A DNA stretch of 64,000 bases from Sipunculus nudus (taxonomy: Eukaryota > Annelida > Sipuncula > Golfingiida > Sipunculidae): the NCBI GenBank assembly GCA_026874595.1, contig CM049315.1:19485664-19549663 (forward strand). The letters are read 5' to 3'. The notes below the pieces were generated by a model. That model saw nothing but the letters and a program-made list of their open reading frames with translations, was not told the origin of the DNA and did no database searches. A program made the position numbers and the translations under genes. How positions within the stretch are numbered: position 1 is the stretch's first letter; every line of letters begins with the position of its first letter. Below, in pieces: positions 21,875 through 33,939 of this stretch.

Positions 21875-22995
21875 CAGTCAGACCTCTATAATGTGGGCAC
21901 CCTTGGGACTGGACCAAAGTGCCCACTTTATAGAGGTGCCCACTATTTGGAGGTAATGAGTGCTGCCCACTAGTACAATATATTGCTTGTTATATATATT
22001 TTATAAGCACAAAATGGCAAAGCAGCATGCGGTATTTAGCATTAACATGGGAAGTAATAATTCTTAAGGATATATTCTTTGAAAACAAGTCATTTTCTGA
22101 TAGAAAAATACACAAGTGAAAAAGCAAAGACAGTACGTCACTTATCTGAATACTATCATCTTAAGAAAACATTCTATAACAAGTAGGTAAAACACAAGCA
22201 TTGATCCAGTCACTTGAAATCCATTAAACATTTAAAGTGTGTGATACACTTTGAATGAATGAGTTAAATTTTCACAATTCTTATACTTGGTGAAAAAGTC
22301 TGTGATTGTAGATTGTTTGAAGCAAAGTGCACATTGTAGCTTTGCATTTGCTTTTAGAGAGTCCAGATTGAACACCATTTCAACAGTATGAATCGTTATG
22401 TAACAACTGTTAAATAAATAATGCCCTGCTCTGGTGGGCATATACCTGACTAGCTGTGATGGGCAAGAGGGACATTTAGCTGTGTCAGCAGGGCTTCCTT
22501 CCACTATTGGTAGCCAAACAAATAAATATTAATTAATAAGCACAGGGGCATCTAGTCTGGGATGATCTCTGACTTGAGCCGGTGCAAGCATATTAATCTA
22601 ATTGTATGCATGCATCCTATAAGCTAAGTCTTGAGTTAAGTATAATCATTATTATGCAATGTTCACTTGTATTCCTCTGAATTTGGTTCATTTGTTTTGA
22701 TTGTTATAATTAAAGTTTATGAATATTGTTATTAAATAATTAAGAATTAATATTATCTAATAACTTTAAAATTGCTATAAAGACGGCTAACAAAGTTGCT
22801 GTAAGGAGACAGTTCAGCCTTAAAAAATCCGTGAAGTGCCCACATTAGCTCTGGAAAACTGCCCACTTTACAGAATATAGAGGTGCCCACAGTAGCTAAA
22901 CATAATGAAGAGAAGAAAAAATGGGACTGACCAAAAGTGCCCACTTTATAGAGGTGCCCACTTTATAGAGGTGCCCACTAGGAGAGGTTCCACTG
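21875..22995 (-). mobile_element. pogo/Tigger-like DNA transposon remnant
   Basis: The left end CAGTCAGACCTCTATAATG and the reverse complement of the right end, CAGTGGAACCTCTCCTAG, are imperfect inverted repeats, each flanked by TA (21873-21874 and 22996-22997), as expected for the Tc1/mariner superfamily. Both ends repeat GTGCCCACTTTATAGAGGTGCCCAC. The - strand ORF 22232-22504 (90 aa) contains two CxxC-like pairs and KQSTITDFF near its end. QxxIxxFF is a PCNA-binding (PIP) box, known at the C-terminus of pogo transposases. The DDE catalytic region is not seen, so the copy is internally deleted and inactive. Confidence 0.65.
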
Positions 22996-22999
22996 TAAT

Positions 23000-23775
23000 A
23001 TCTGACAATTTTTTTTTTGCACTCGAGATGATCTTATTTCTCGAGTCTTTACCCCCGAATGCGTGTGTAAGTAGGATTCCAGGACCCTCGAATCCAAATA
23101 CCTAAAAAGTGGGTTTAAGTGACTTGAGTGGAACATCACTGGTATGTATGTGTACATTTGTTCACATTATAACTCATGCAACCATGGACTGAATCCTATG
23201 AAATTTACAGGGCACCTCTAGAATGGGCCAATGATTTTTGCGTGGTTCCGGATAATGAACCGGATCCAGGAAGGTTTTCCAGAAATATTCACAAATGTGC
23301 AGTCGCATATGCCCGATTGAACTAGGGAATATTTGCCAAATAAGTGAATGCAAACATATGCACCAATGACCCCGGGAATGTTGGCCATTGAATGAACAAG
23401 GGTTAAGGAATATCTCCCATTAGAACCCACCCACATGGTGGAGGTCTGCATATTTCTAGTATGATGTGTATACTTGTCCCCACCCCGTGTTTATAGTATC
23501 CGATACGTCGTCAATTGGGACCGCACGTTGAGCCCTATACACACCCGCATACACGCCTTTGGTTTGCGAAGAATAGCAGACATGATCAGGGTCGATCAGA
23601 TTTTTTTTTTCAGGACAATCGTTTGTTTTGTTTGTTGTTTATTATGAATGTCACATTAAAGGCAAAGTTAACAGCCATGAAATGTCAATTAAATATGACT
23701 CAGATAAAAAGGGAAAGTCGCCCGAAAGCAGACGCTTTTGTCCTTGTCTCATACCTGTCATTTTCAGACCATTAA
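23000..23775. other. Upstream region of gene 2
   Basis: No clear promoter element. Short overlapping ORFs at 23515-23888 are chance, except that the real signal-peptide exon of gene 2 lies within this span in another frame. Confidence 0.35.
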
Positions 23776-23777
23776 CA

Positions 23778-23838
23778 ATGAAGTTCAGAAAAACCATGCA
23801 GCCACTAATGGCCCTGTTAATCAAACTTGTGTTTAAAG
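23778..23838 (+). CDS. Gene 2 exon 1, signal peptide
   Basis: 61 nt from ATG to the donor GTATTTGTC: 20 codons plus one base, which fits the phase-1 exon at 26279. It is more basic at its start (MKFRK) than in gene 1. Confidence 0.55.
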
Positions 23839-25631
23839 GTATTTGTCATTTTACAGACAGTCATCTAGGTCTCTGTGTTCTTCTTTAAAAGATAAATCTA
23901 TTCCATGTACAAATTTAAAAATGTGCATTTTTTGTTGGACGTTAGCTACGTTTTGTATTCTGCTATTTATGACGAATTCATATACACCTTTCATCTTTTT
24001 CGTCGCTTCAAAAATGTAAAAAAAAAAAAATATAAAAAAAAACAATTTAAATTGGTGTTACACGGGATATTTTGAAAATGATGTCTATATATCTTACACA
24101 GACATTAGCTATCAAAATGCAATAAAGAATTAGCATATATTCTTAGAGAGCGCCCTAAAACCGCATTAGCTCCACCATCGCAAGATTTTGACCCTATTTA
24201 TCTGTGAACATTTCTTTGCCTCTAGCTCACCTTTTCACAAAATTTAATTAAATCTCAAGCAATAAGCACACAAAAATGTCCAGAAAGACAGAGGCAATGG
24301 GAAGAAAGAGTAAAGTAATAAAATACCTATTATCAACCATAAATCTTGCGTTTTCTAAAAACAAATCTGCAAAAATATATAGGTGATTTTGTTTTTAATC
24401 CACTGTGAGTTTAAAGGGTATTTTATTATTTAATTCACATTGATTGTTGGAACGTTCGCCCTAAGGAAGAGTCTCTGGAGCTTTTTCAACGAATACTAGT
24501 ATCTATCCCTGTGTACAAATGTGTACCGTCATTTCTATCAATTATTATAATTACATATATTTGTTCGTCAAATAATTATATGACAGTTGTGAGCCGTTTA
24601 TAAATTCCGTCTTTCCAAAGTTGTCAGCAACAAAAAATCCATAGATTTTTTTTATGAAGCAGTTTTAAAATATTTACTGCTTTCAGTCTTGGCTGACACA
24701 AAAGAGGTACTTTGTTCGTGTAGTTTAGGCCTTGTTGACTACCACGTAACTCCACGACCTGTTCATTTAACCAGAGGTTCGGATTGGCGCATTATTTTAA
24801 TATTAAAATTGTGGGTAAACTAACCTTTTATCTAACTTCACAAGTTCATTTTTTTCACAAAAAGAAAATGTATTTTGTGTGTTTCTTTATATGTATATAT
24901 AGAGTGTTACAGGCTTTTAGGGTCACAATATATACATTATATACAGAGTGCAAAATTTATGTACCTTATATAATAAATCAAGACCCGGGTTTGTCCTGAA
25001 GTATTTCATTTAATCTCATGGAATAATATAATATCTAAACAGAGTCCCGGGAAAGTCCTGTGGTTTAAGGTCATTCCAGATATAAAATATCTTTCTTGAA
25101 TATTGTGGTTGGGTCCTTGAGACCCTTTTTTTATCTGTAAACGAATCTGTGACCTTTAATGAAGCCAAAGCTTGTCTGCTCCCCCGGCAGAGTATCTCAG
25201 AAGCGTTTCATATGTATATCCAAACTTGGGATATATAACCAGTTGCTCTGAATAAATATTATGGTAATCTGGAAATTATTCTAGTCCAAAATATTATATA
25301 AATGTCTAATATCTTTAAAAGTGACAATATTAGTGCGTTTTGCGATTTTATTAACTTTTCTCGAAGTTGAGGTTTTAATATTTAGCATTTTTAACTATCA
25401 TATTATCATCTTCTTAAAGATACAACGAAAATTTGAAGCTTTTTTGGTCCAGAAGACGCAGGTATGATCACTAGGTACCAGATTATACACTTCCTCATAT
25501 AATGTTCATAATAATATAAATTTGTTATTTTAACGGACTTTCATTAGATTTTATTTTAATGTATTTTCAAAATATGTATCACTTAGATTTCTTATCCTGA
25601 ACTAGTAACACTTATTTTACTCGTGTTTCAT

Positions 25632-25672
<41 letters not shown>

Positions 25673-28600
25673 TACATGAATTTATCGATAGCGAATTATT
25701 TTGCAAATTAAAGAAAAGAACTAACACAGGAAGAAAAAGGGTTTTTTTATCTACGTTTGCACCATGTAGCTTCACCAATTGACTAAGCAGCAGCATTGGA
25801 TTCAAAGGCAATTACATTTGCATATGAAATTGTCGCATTTGCATTTGAATGCAGAGCTACCAATAACTCTACATTTACATTTGAATGTGAAAACCTTTCA
25901 TTTTAATATTGCAACTGCAGTTCTAAAAGTGATATCTTGTAATAATCAGAAAAGAATTGCTTTCATCAGTGCTTCAGCCCAACACAAATATTTTAAAAAG
26001 TTTAAAAATTTTCCTCTATATTTATCATTTATCCCATATATCCTAACATTTTCTCACTTATATAGGACAATTACAAGGCATAAAAAATGGAATAGGTTTG
26101 CCCACATGAACGATGTGGAGAATTTGCCTTGTACACATGCAGATATAACGTAAAACTCTAAATGAATACATGATGGCCATGAGGACGAAAAGCTGTATTA
26201 TCATTAAATAATAAACGATACATTTTAAGCATCTCACTCTCACTCTTATTCACTTACATATATACTCGCTCTTTTTAGTTGTGGACACAGTTGTTCTACG
26301 GACGAGATTTACAAGACATCCATATACTATACCGAGAGGAACAGTGGTGAGAAGGAGAGAAATAAGTGACCAGTCTACGATTGGTTGTCTAGGGGAGTGT
26401 GGCAAAGATAGAACGTGCATTGGAGTCAGCATGGGTCCCACCATGTGTTCAGTGATAAGTTCGGAAAATAATAGAGTTTCTTTAATGGGAGTTACATACC
26501 GAGTTAATTTCTGGGAGGCTGTCCGAGAGGAACCCATCATTGTAGGTAAATGATTAAAATCTTATAAATTATACATTTTCCAGTTTGGCAATTTTTAAAC
26601 GATTCGTCCATGAGTATTTCCGTTTCTCATTGAATAAAGGTTAATAATAACCATATATTGGACAAATACAACAACAATACAATAACCTTCCCGTTCACAC
26701 GACCAATTTTAGCTCAGCTAGCTGTAAGTCACGTTAGTTGTCACGGGGGATGTTTTTTTTGTTCGTCGTTTGTGCGTAAAACTTGCCGTCCGTCCGGTTA
26801 CAGGGGTTCAAATCGTAACCAGAAGTCCAAGGAATTTTCAGTTTCACAGGAAGACAGGTCCTGATGGTCCTCTGTGGAAGATAAAAAATAGGTCACCGTG
26901 ACATATTTGTTAAGAGTTAGAGTGTGAAAACAAGCGCGTACTCACCTCGGAAGCCAAGACCTAACGCCATAATATTCACACAAAAGTTTGGATTTCCCAA
27001 AAAATGTGTAATAGCTTGTCTTGAAATAAAATGTTTACTGATCTTGGAGAGCTCTAATTTCTGCGAAAGACCAGTGATGCCATCTGCAATTATTCTATTC
27101 TTACATGTAGTTTTGAGGACAAAATACAACCATCGGTCTTTATCCAGCAGGGCACGAATCATATCCGTAGTACCCGCATGGTTTAGTTCAACAGTGTGCC
27201 ATATTTCCTTGGAGTAACGAGACAAAAAATCAGGTTTCAGCACTTCAAGTTATTGACTCTTTATAGAAAAATACGTGCAAAAAGCAAGGTTTTCAAGGAA
27301 ATGCTGCACTAATTGTCATGATATTTTAAGTGCTATACAAAACTTAATAGGAGGATGAGACTGTAGGCACACCTCTTAAAAATTCTCAAGTTTATTTGCG
27401 ATTCTTTTCGGTATTTTTCATAAAATTGGTTTACCCTCAAGCAAAACATAATCCTAGTTGTTAGACGCAAAGTTCCATCTTCACGTTCAGACATGATGTT
27501 ATTTCTCAGATCACTGTGACCTTCATTTTCTGTGTTAAGGAGTGTTTCCATGCGCGTATATGCGTTTGAACCGATATGCTAAAACTCAGGGGGTAGGGGT
27601 AAAATGACGTAACCGTACCATCTTTTTGTGGAAGGCCTACTGGATCCACTGTACAAATATATATAAATAAGTCTACCATTTCACGTTTATACGCATATAC
27701 GCGCACAAATAAACCCACCTTTTTCACGCATATACGCACAAACGCATATACGCGCACACGGAAACGGACTTTGAGGGTCAAACTTCAGAAGTTCAGAGGT
27801 CGAACCCTATACAGGGCATAACTTCTTAACATTAGAACTGAGAAGTTTAAATTTTACATGCAAGCTGGCTTTGACAGAACTGTATTTTGTTTTTATTTAG
27901 GTGATATAAGTAGGTATTTCGTAGGATTTTCATGATAAAAACATGCATCATTTTACAGTTTACAACAATACCAATCTAACAATATATGTTCCCATTTTCT
28001 CTCTTTAGTTTCAAGGCCAACAAACAAGGTCAAGATTATGACTTTAAATACTTCTTTATTTTTTCAAGATCATTGTTATTCCGTGGTTATTCCGTGCGAT
28101 TCCATGAAAAAGTTTGCAACATACATTATTTTAAACTTCAAACAATTCAAACAATAAAAAAAAATATTGCCATTTTCCCCCGTTAGTTTCAAGGTGAGCA
28201 AACAAGGTCAAGGTCATGGTTTTCAATATAAGTTTATTCTTTTCCAGGGTCAATTATCGTTCTGTTTTATTTTTATGAACAAAGTTGGCAATATACATCA
28301 TTTTGAAGCTTATAACGATATCAATCTAGAAATCAAAATTGTTATCCTTTCGAACGAAAAAGTTCAAGGTCATGGCTTATAATATTTTTTTTTCAGGGTC
28401 AGTCGTGACTCCATGGGGATTTCATGATGATTCTGCCTTTAAGCATTGTATTCGTTAAGTCGTTTAAAAGCTCATAACCCGATCAAAATAAAAAACTAAG
28501 TTTTCATCTTTTCTTATAGATTTATGGTAAATAAAATTAAGTCAAGGTCACGGTATTTAAAGGTGCCCATTTACCTACATTTTGATAAAGAATGCATGTG

Positions 28601-30988
28601 ATTGCTGGCCTCCTCTGTGTATATATTAAAGATTTATGGGTAATTCTGGTTATGAAAAATTCTTATAAGGCCTCCGTGAAGGATGAATGAACTTGCTTGT
28701 CCACAACATGTTTATAAACAAAGCAATGTTGACAGAAGGGAAAAACATGTAACCCAAGTTGGTAGGTTGAATATATGCGAAGGTAGCAAGGTCACTTGTT
28801 ACAAAACGCCATTTGCAAAGCTCTGGCTAATCTGACTTGCCGCCAGATGTCCTTGTTGAATTCGTTTTAATTATTTTGTCGGGCCCCCATATATTATAAA
28901 CACGTTGATTTAAACAGAACAAGCAGTCTGTGTGCGGTGAAATCAACGTTTTCCGGCCTATTTTCATTAAAGTTCCAAAGGATTACCTTCAGTATATAAA
29001 GTCAGGTGATTGGACCCCTTGAATATTCCTTTTTTTCAGGGTCAGTAGTTAATGTTTGCGATTATCATGAATAAAGCTGGCAATATGCATAATTTTTAAG
29101 CTTATCAATATATAAACCCTGTTGCCCCTTTCCCTGTATTTTGAGGGTCCAAAAACAAGGTTAAGGTCATGGCTTTTAATATTTCTTCTTTTTTTTTCTG
29201 CAATATAAAACACGTAAGTCAAAGACGACCTTAGAGGTATATCCTTTGTCAGTAATTCTAGCGTGTAAACTCATCAAAAGTCCATGTGAAAATGTAAGGT
29301 CATAATCATTTCAGGTCGGTGCACTGAACTGAGAATTCTGGTTAAGTCGTCAGGTTGTAATCTGCCATGGGATTTCGTTGAAGAATGAGGAAACGTAAAT
29401 CTTAGCTCAAAACATGGAAATTGTAAAACATTTGCCATTTTTTTCTCAAAAAGTTCAATATCAAATATCAAGGTTTAGTGTATAATGTAATTTTTTTTAG
29501 TTTTCATTATTTTTCTTGCATAAACAATTAATGTACATTATTTTCAAAACTATTATTAGCTGATGAATTACATGAACACCAATATCTGTCATTAGATATG
29601 TACCCCAACAAAATTATTAATGGGAATAAATCGTTGTCAAATATCATGATAATCGTCATAATTTTCTTCCCCTAAAATGCACAAAAGAATTATAGAAACA
29701 TTTCCACAATTATCAACATCCACCCCACAGTTACAGATGTCTTTGCCATGAGCTTAGAGTTGGGATGGAATTTTTCGAAACAAGCTCAATTTTTTAAAGA
29801 GATGGTTGACTCTCTCTGGGAATGCCAGCAAGATCATTTTCCTTGGGACATAACTGTCATATACGTCAGTCTAGAAATGTGTATCTAACATCTACCCAGT
29901 ATGAACAAGCATAGAAAATTTTAAAGCATTTCATCAGTTAGGCAGTAATTCACCAATTAAGTATTGAGAAATATTTTACATGAATTCTTACGTAAAAGTG
30001 ACAGATTACAGTGAAATTATCAATGCTGCTCGTCTAATTTAAAAAAAAAATTGTACATTTCAATTTGTTCAGATTCTGCATATTGACCACGACTTTGTTG
30101 CAATGAGATTTATTAATTTGATTTGTTTATCCCTTGGTCAGCCTTTAGCCATCATCCTAATACAATCAGAAGGTTTTCCCGTTTTCGTAAACATTTTTTA
30201 TACTCTCGTAATATACGTCACAATGAATATCAGGTTACAACGAAGCTTTCATTTGGTCCTGAACTGATCTCAAGCGAGAGCTACATAGGTCTTATAGTAA
30301 CACTGCGATTTGTATTCAGCTTACGATTGTAAAGACGACAGAAAAAAAACTTATCTGTGCATATCTCACCATGATGGAACGTCACCTGAGCTTTAAACAA
30401 GGGCTGACCCCCTGAATGCAATCTCATTGATTAAAATCGTTTAAGCTCACCTGAGTCAACTAAGCTATAACATTAACAATGACCCTGGCGTCCACCGTCT
30501 GTCCATTAACCAAACATTTTAATACTACAGATTTGAAATTCAACGAACAGAAAGATGTATGTAAGTTCTCCTACCACACCTAAAAGTAGTTCACTGTGAC
30601 CACTTGTCATTATTCCCTCTTGTCATTTAATCCTCTGCTTTACTATATGTTGGTTGCAAAGGCCACATGTAGAGTGCCCAAATGATAAGGTTACCTCGCC
30701 GATTAGTTAGCTTAAATAGGAGGTACACAGCAGGAGGCCTCATCTATTGACTGTACTTGTCTTCAATGGCTCAGACAGCAACTGATCAATACCACCATTT
30801 TTTTTCTCGGATAATTGAGGTTACAGTGATACAACTATAATGATGATATTAATGTTACAAATATAGAGAAATAAAAAGGAATCATATGTTGTCATTCATT
30901 TATTTTTATACAAATATAGAGGAATCAAATTTTGTCATTTATTTTTATACAAATATCGAGGAATCAAATTTTGTCAGAAAACAGTATA

Positions 30989-31048
<60 letters not shown>

Positions 31049-32690
31049 ACTATCCAAATGTCATATCCTGTGACACAGCAGATTGTGTTTAAAATTTATA
31101 ATTTTTTTGCTGCCAGACTGCTGTGTTTGAATGTAATACATCATATTTATAGATAATTATTACTTAAGACAAACAGGCACGAGAACTTTTAAAAGTCCTG
31201 ACTTTCTGTGGTCGTGTAGCACAAAAGCCTTCAGGTCTGCTTCAGTAGACAACCAACTGGCCCTTGGAAATAATGTTGTACCGTCCAGTGAACAATCATT
31301 TATATTACTCGGGTCGATCATATCAGTGTGTTAATATATATGTTACATACCAACAGACCACTAAATTTCGAAGATATGTATGCATTTTGCCAATTTTACA
31401 ATGTACACGACAGACATTTAGGTCATCTATATCCGGGAGAGGAGCGGGAAATGTTTAGATTTTCTTTACTTCGCAGAGTCGAGTACTCCAGATTGTCCAA
31501 GGGAGAGTTTCTACTTCCGGCAGTCGTGTTACGTGTTTCATTTCAAGAAATCAACTCAATGGTTTGATGCCCAGGCAAAGTGCATATTGTTGAAGTCCGA
31601 TCTGGTCGCCATTGAAACACCTGAAGAGCAGAAGTTTTTGGAAGAACTGATCACATCAAATCCTGACTTTTACCCTCCCGGTAAGATAAAACGCCATAGG
31701 ATAAGACAATCATTGAAATATACGTATATATCAGGCTTTAGATAACATGTAACAGTTTACAAACTTTTCGTAGCCCGATGATATCCTCTTTATTGCATCC
31801 TGCTCTCTCAAGACAACAGAAAAATAACATGGTTTTGATAATACAAGGCAGTGCTTCTGTCGGCGTTCCTCTGTTTACCGTTATGAACAACAGTGGCGCT
31901 GATAAAGAAATCATGTACCACTGTTAATCATAATTACTAGGCATTAACCCTCCCCATTGATAAGAGCCTTACTTTGAATCTCCTTCCATCGGAGTATAAA
32001 CATATGCTTCATAATCATATGTGAAGACATTTCAGAAATCCTGAAGGACTTTCACTTGAAGAATTAATGGAACACTATATATGTGATTTCACCATATTTT
32101 GGTTTTTTAGCAGAAGAGATATTTCCTGAAATACAGTTTTCATGAGAAAATTCCAAACCTTGTCACTGAATTGCTTGAGCGCAACATTTTTTGTATTGCA
32201 CGATATACTCTCCTTATATGCAATATGGTTCGAGTTAGGAAACAATTTTAACGAAAGAATGGGATATAACATTTTAAATCCCAATTTACCTTGTTTTTGA
32301 GTTGGTAGTTGCATAGGTATTTTTGGGGTTTTTGTTGGATGGGTTGAAGAACCTTGTGGGCATAACATATAAATATTTGTTTTTCTAATTTACATGTTTT
32401 CTTGAATAAACTGCATTATTTCCTGTCTTTTAGAGGGACTGGTAAGAGCCACACACTTTTACTGGACCAGCGGGACGTATCACGTAGAGACCGACAGTTG
32501 GTTATGGAAATCCACAGGAAAATACCTGAGAGAAACAAGATACACTAACTGGGAAAAGAAACTAAATGCTATTCATGCCATTGGGCACGCTCGCATCGGG
32601 CTAAAGGCTGGAGGAGACTTCAAATGGACTGGACAGAGCTTAGGGGCATTTGACTGGCAAGGCACTATTTGTGAAAAAAATCTGAAATGA
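23778..32690 (+). CDS. Gene 2: secreted PAN-like plus C-type lectin domain protein
   Basis: Four exons join to a 262-aa protein: 23778-23838, 26279-26545, 31477-31680 and 32434-32690, all introns phase 1. Residues 1-20 are the signal peptide (hydrophobic core PLMALLIKLVF). Residues 21-109 are the PAN-like domain (VLRTRF, RGTVV, CLGEC, CIGV, CSVISSE, YRVNFWEAVREEP). Residues 110-262 are the CTLD: DCPRESFYFRQSCYVFH, WFDAQAKC, SDLVAIETPEEQ, FYWTSGTY, WLWKSTGKYL, YTNWEKK, FKWTG, FDWQGTICEK. The EPN, EDC and WND stretch is replaced by an alanine- and glycine-rich segment, so the inner disulfide and Ca2+ site are absent. Intron 2 (4.9 kb) holds tandem repeats and a MITE. Exon 1 is the least certain because it was chosen by phase and hydrophobicity. 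Confidence 0.78.
23840..26278. other. Gene 2 intron 1
   Basis: AT-rich. It contains an A-run (24018-24040) and a (CA)n microsatellite at 25633-25669. The block at 25800-25890 rich in ATTTGCATTTGAATG resembles 32965-33045. Confidence 0.5.
25633..25669. repeat. (CA)n microsatellite
   Basis: About 18 CA units, uninterrupted. Confidence 0.95.
26279..26545 (+). CDS. Gene 2 exon 2, PAN-like domain
   Basis: 267 nt between CTCTTTTTAG and GTAAATGATT. Cysteines C-x3-C-x5-C-x8-C (CLGEC, TCIGV, MCSVIS). It aligns along its length with gene 3 exon 2: RGT, D-x-STI-x-CL, CGK, ISSE and WEA-x-R-x-EP are shared. Confidence 0.8.
26550..27540. other. Gene 2 intron 2, first part
   Basis: No supported gene. Overlapping ORFs on both strands at 26917-27243 mirror each other and show no domain. 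Confidence 0.35.
27545..27769. mobile_element. Short inverted-repeat element (MITE-like)
   Basis: The left end GTTTCCATGCGCGTATATGC continues as GTTTG; its reverse complement matches the right end CAAACGCATATACGCGCACACGGAAAC with one 2-nt indel. Further ACGCATATACGC copies lie just inside the right end (27693-27735). No target duplication is evident. Confidence 0.5.
28000..28560 (+). repeat. 178-bp diverged tandem repeat
   Basis: Units marked by AACAAGGTCAAGGTCATGGYTTTYAAT, near 28018, 28197, 28362 and 28535, each followed by a TTTTTTCAGGGTCA segment and an AAAGTTGGCAATATACAT segment. A further copy (29025-29190) lies beyond an inserted repeat at 28562-29020. Confidence 0.7.
28562..29020. 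mobile_element. MITE-like insertion in the 178-bp array
   Basis: It interrupts the tandem array. The left end AAGGTGCCCATTTACCT and the reverse complement of the right end, AAGGGGTCCAATCACCTGAC, are imperfect inverted repeats. The left flank is TTAA and the right flank TTGA, compatible with a decayed TTAA target site. An inverted partial copy is at 4670-4945. Confidence 0.55.
29025..29190 (+). repeat. Last unit of the 178-bp repeat
   Basis: Contains CAGGGTCAGTAGTTAATG, AAAGCTGGCAATATGCAT and AAAACAAGGTTAAGGTCATGGC, matching the order of the units at 28000-28560. Confidence 0.65.
29200..30890. other. Gene 2 intron 2, later part
   Basis: AT-rich DNA, no recognised features apart from short homopolymer runs. 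Confidence 0.35.
30902..31046. repeat. Short direct repeat and (TA)n microsatellite
   Basis: Two copies of about 38 bp (TTTTTATACAAATAT-GAGGAATCAAATTTTGTCA) are followed by (TA)n at 30991-31046. Confidence 0.9.
31477..31680 (+). CDS. Gene 2 exon 3, CTLD first half
   Basis: 204 nt after CTTTACTTCGCAG, donor CCCG/GTAAGAT. It holds the CTLD cysteines DCP, QSCY and AKC, and SDLVAIETPEEQKFLEELI. Upstream intron sequence (CCAGTGAACAATCA near 31287) is shared with the region before gene 3 exon 3, showing that introns were duplicated too. Confidence 0.85.
31700..32430. other. Gene 2 intron 3
   Basis: AT-rich intron without recognised repeats; the 97-codon antisense ORF at 32075-32368 has no support. 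Confidence 0.4.
32434..32690 (+). CDS. Gene 2 exon 4, CTLD second half and stop
   Basis: 257 nt after TCCTGTCTTTTAG. It reads FYWTSGTY, WLWKSTGKYL, YTNWEKKL, GLKAGGDFKWTG and FDWQGTICEKNLK, stop TGA. The only cysteine is the final ICE. Confidence 0.85.
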
Positions 32691-32694
32691 GTAA

Positions 32695-33795
32695 AGAAAA
32701 ACATTCTTTATGGCTTTGTACCTCCATCGACAGAGCCTGTGAGAGACGAGTATTGCACATTTTTATTACGATTTAAAAGTTTTAGAACCGGGGTCATATT
32801 GAGTAATGCATGTGCATGCCGACAGAGTTATACCGAAGAATTCTTTGCCACTGCCTGAGGAAACCTTAGGGAATGTATCAATATACCTTTATCAAATATA
32901 AGGGTTATGAAACTTCCAGCTCATCAACGACAGCTCCAGATTCTGGTAACGAACGTTTGGATGTGCAAATGTAAATGTTACAGCTGTGCATTCAAATGGA
33001 AAGGCAGAGTTACCAGCAGCTCCGCATTTAAATGTAGTCCTGGTTTCAATGAAAAAAGACTATGAAATAACTCATGATTGTCAATCATGCTTTCCTGAAA
33101 TATGCATAAAACGTAAATTCCTTTGACGGATTACTTTTGAATCGTCAGCTGTTCATCAAAACTTGGTTAAATCTTTGCTCCCGAGGATATAATTTTTCAA
33201 AGCCTTATCATAGACACCATTCTTCAAAGTAAACATTATTTGACCCAAACGTAAGGACGTGAAAAATACGTGAAGAATTTCTGGTCCTAGAATAAGCATC
33301 CGGTGCGTAATTACCGTAGATAAATAATTTAAAACATCCAGTAACTGTATTTTATTTTATCACTCAGTTATCACAGATGTCATCGTTTTTTGCATAATAA
33401 GTGCATGTCATTGATTGGCATACTGCGGGTGGCTTCATATACAGCAAAATTATCGGGAAATGAAACCTTTATGATTACGATCCTCATTGGCACTTATTGT
33501 AAATTATGCACGCAACCATGCCTTAAGGATTAAAAGACACAAGATTGACGTTTTAAACAGTAAAATATATTTCATGTTATAATACCTGTAAATTAAAGAT
33601 TGGCATTCTAAATAATATATAATTTTTCATATTATCTGCCTGAAATTCCACCGTATTTTGTCGGTCTCGAGAATATTTCCCACAGATGATAGAAAACAGT
33701 GACGTCAATTTTTCTTCCAGGGTGGGGGGACTACTTTTTATATTTATATACACTCACTCATATATACCTTTTTAGCGTCTCTGATCGACATATTC
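32695..33795. other. Downstream of gene 2
   Basis: No gene. 32965-33045 has CATTTAAATG-type repeats like those at 25800-25890. The polyadenylation site could not be fixed. Confidence 0.35.
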
Positions 33796-33797
<2 letters not shown>

Positions 33798-33859
<62 letters not shown>

Positions 33860-33874
33860 TATATTATATATATA

Positions 33875-33905
<31 letters not shown>

Positions 33906-33934
33906 GATTATATATATATCTATATATATATATA
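33798..33934. repeat. Compound (TA)n microsatellite
   Basis: Long TA runs with a few interruptions (TGTATATTATAT, CTATT, GATTA). Confidence 0.95.
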
Positions 33935-33939
33935 AACAT

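Noticed and set aside
22905-23105. 66-codon + strand ORF
   Set aside because: Runs over the terminal repeats of the pogo-like element.
33699-33935. 78-codon ORF of I/Y repeats
   Set aside because: Translation of a TA microsatellite.
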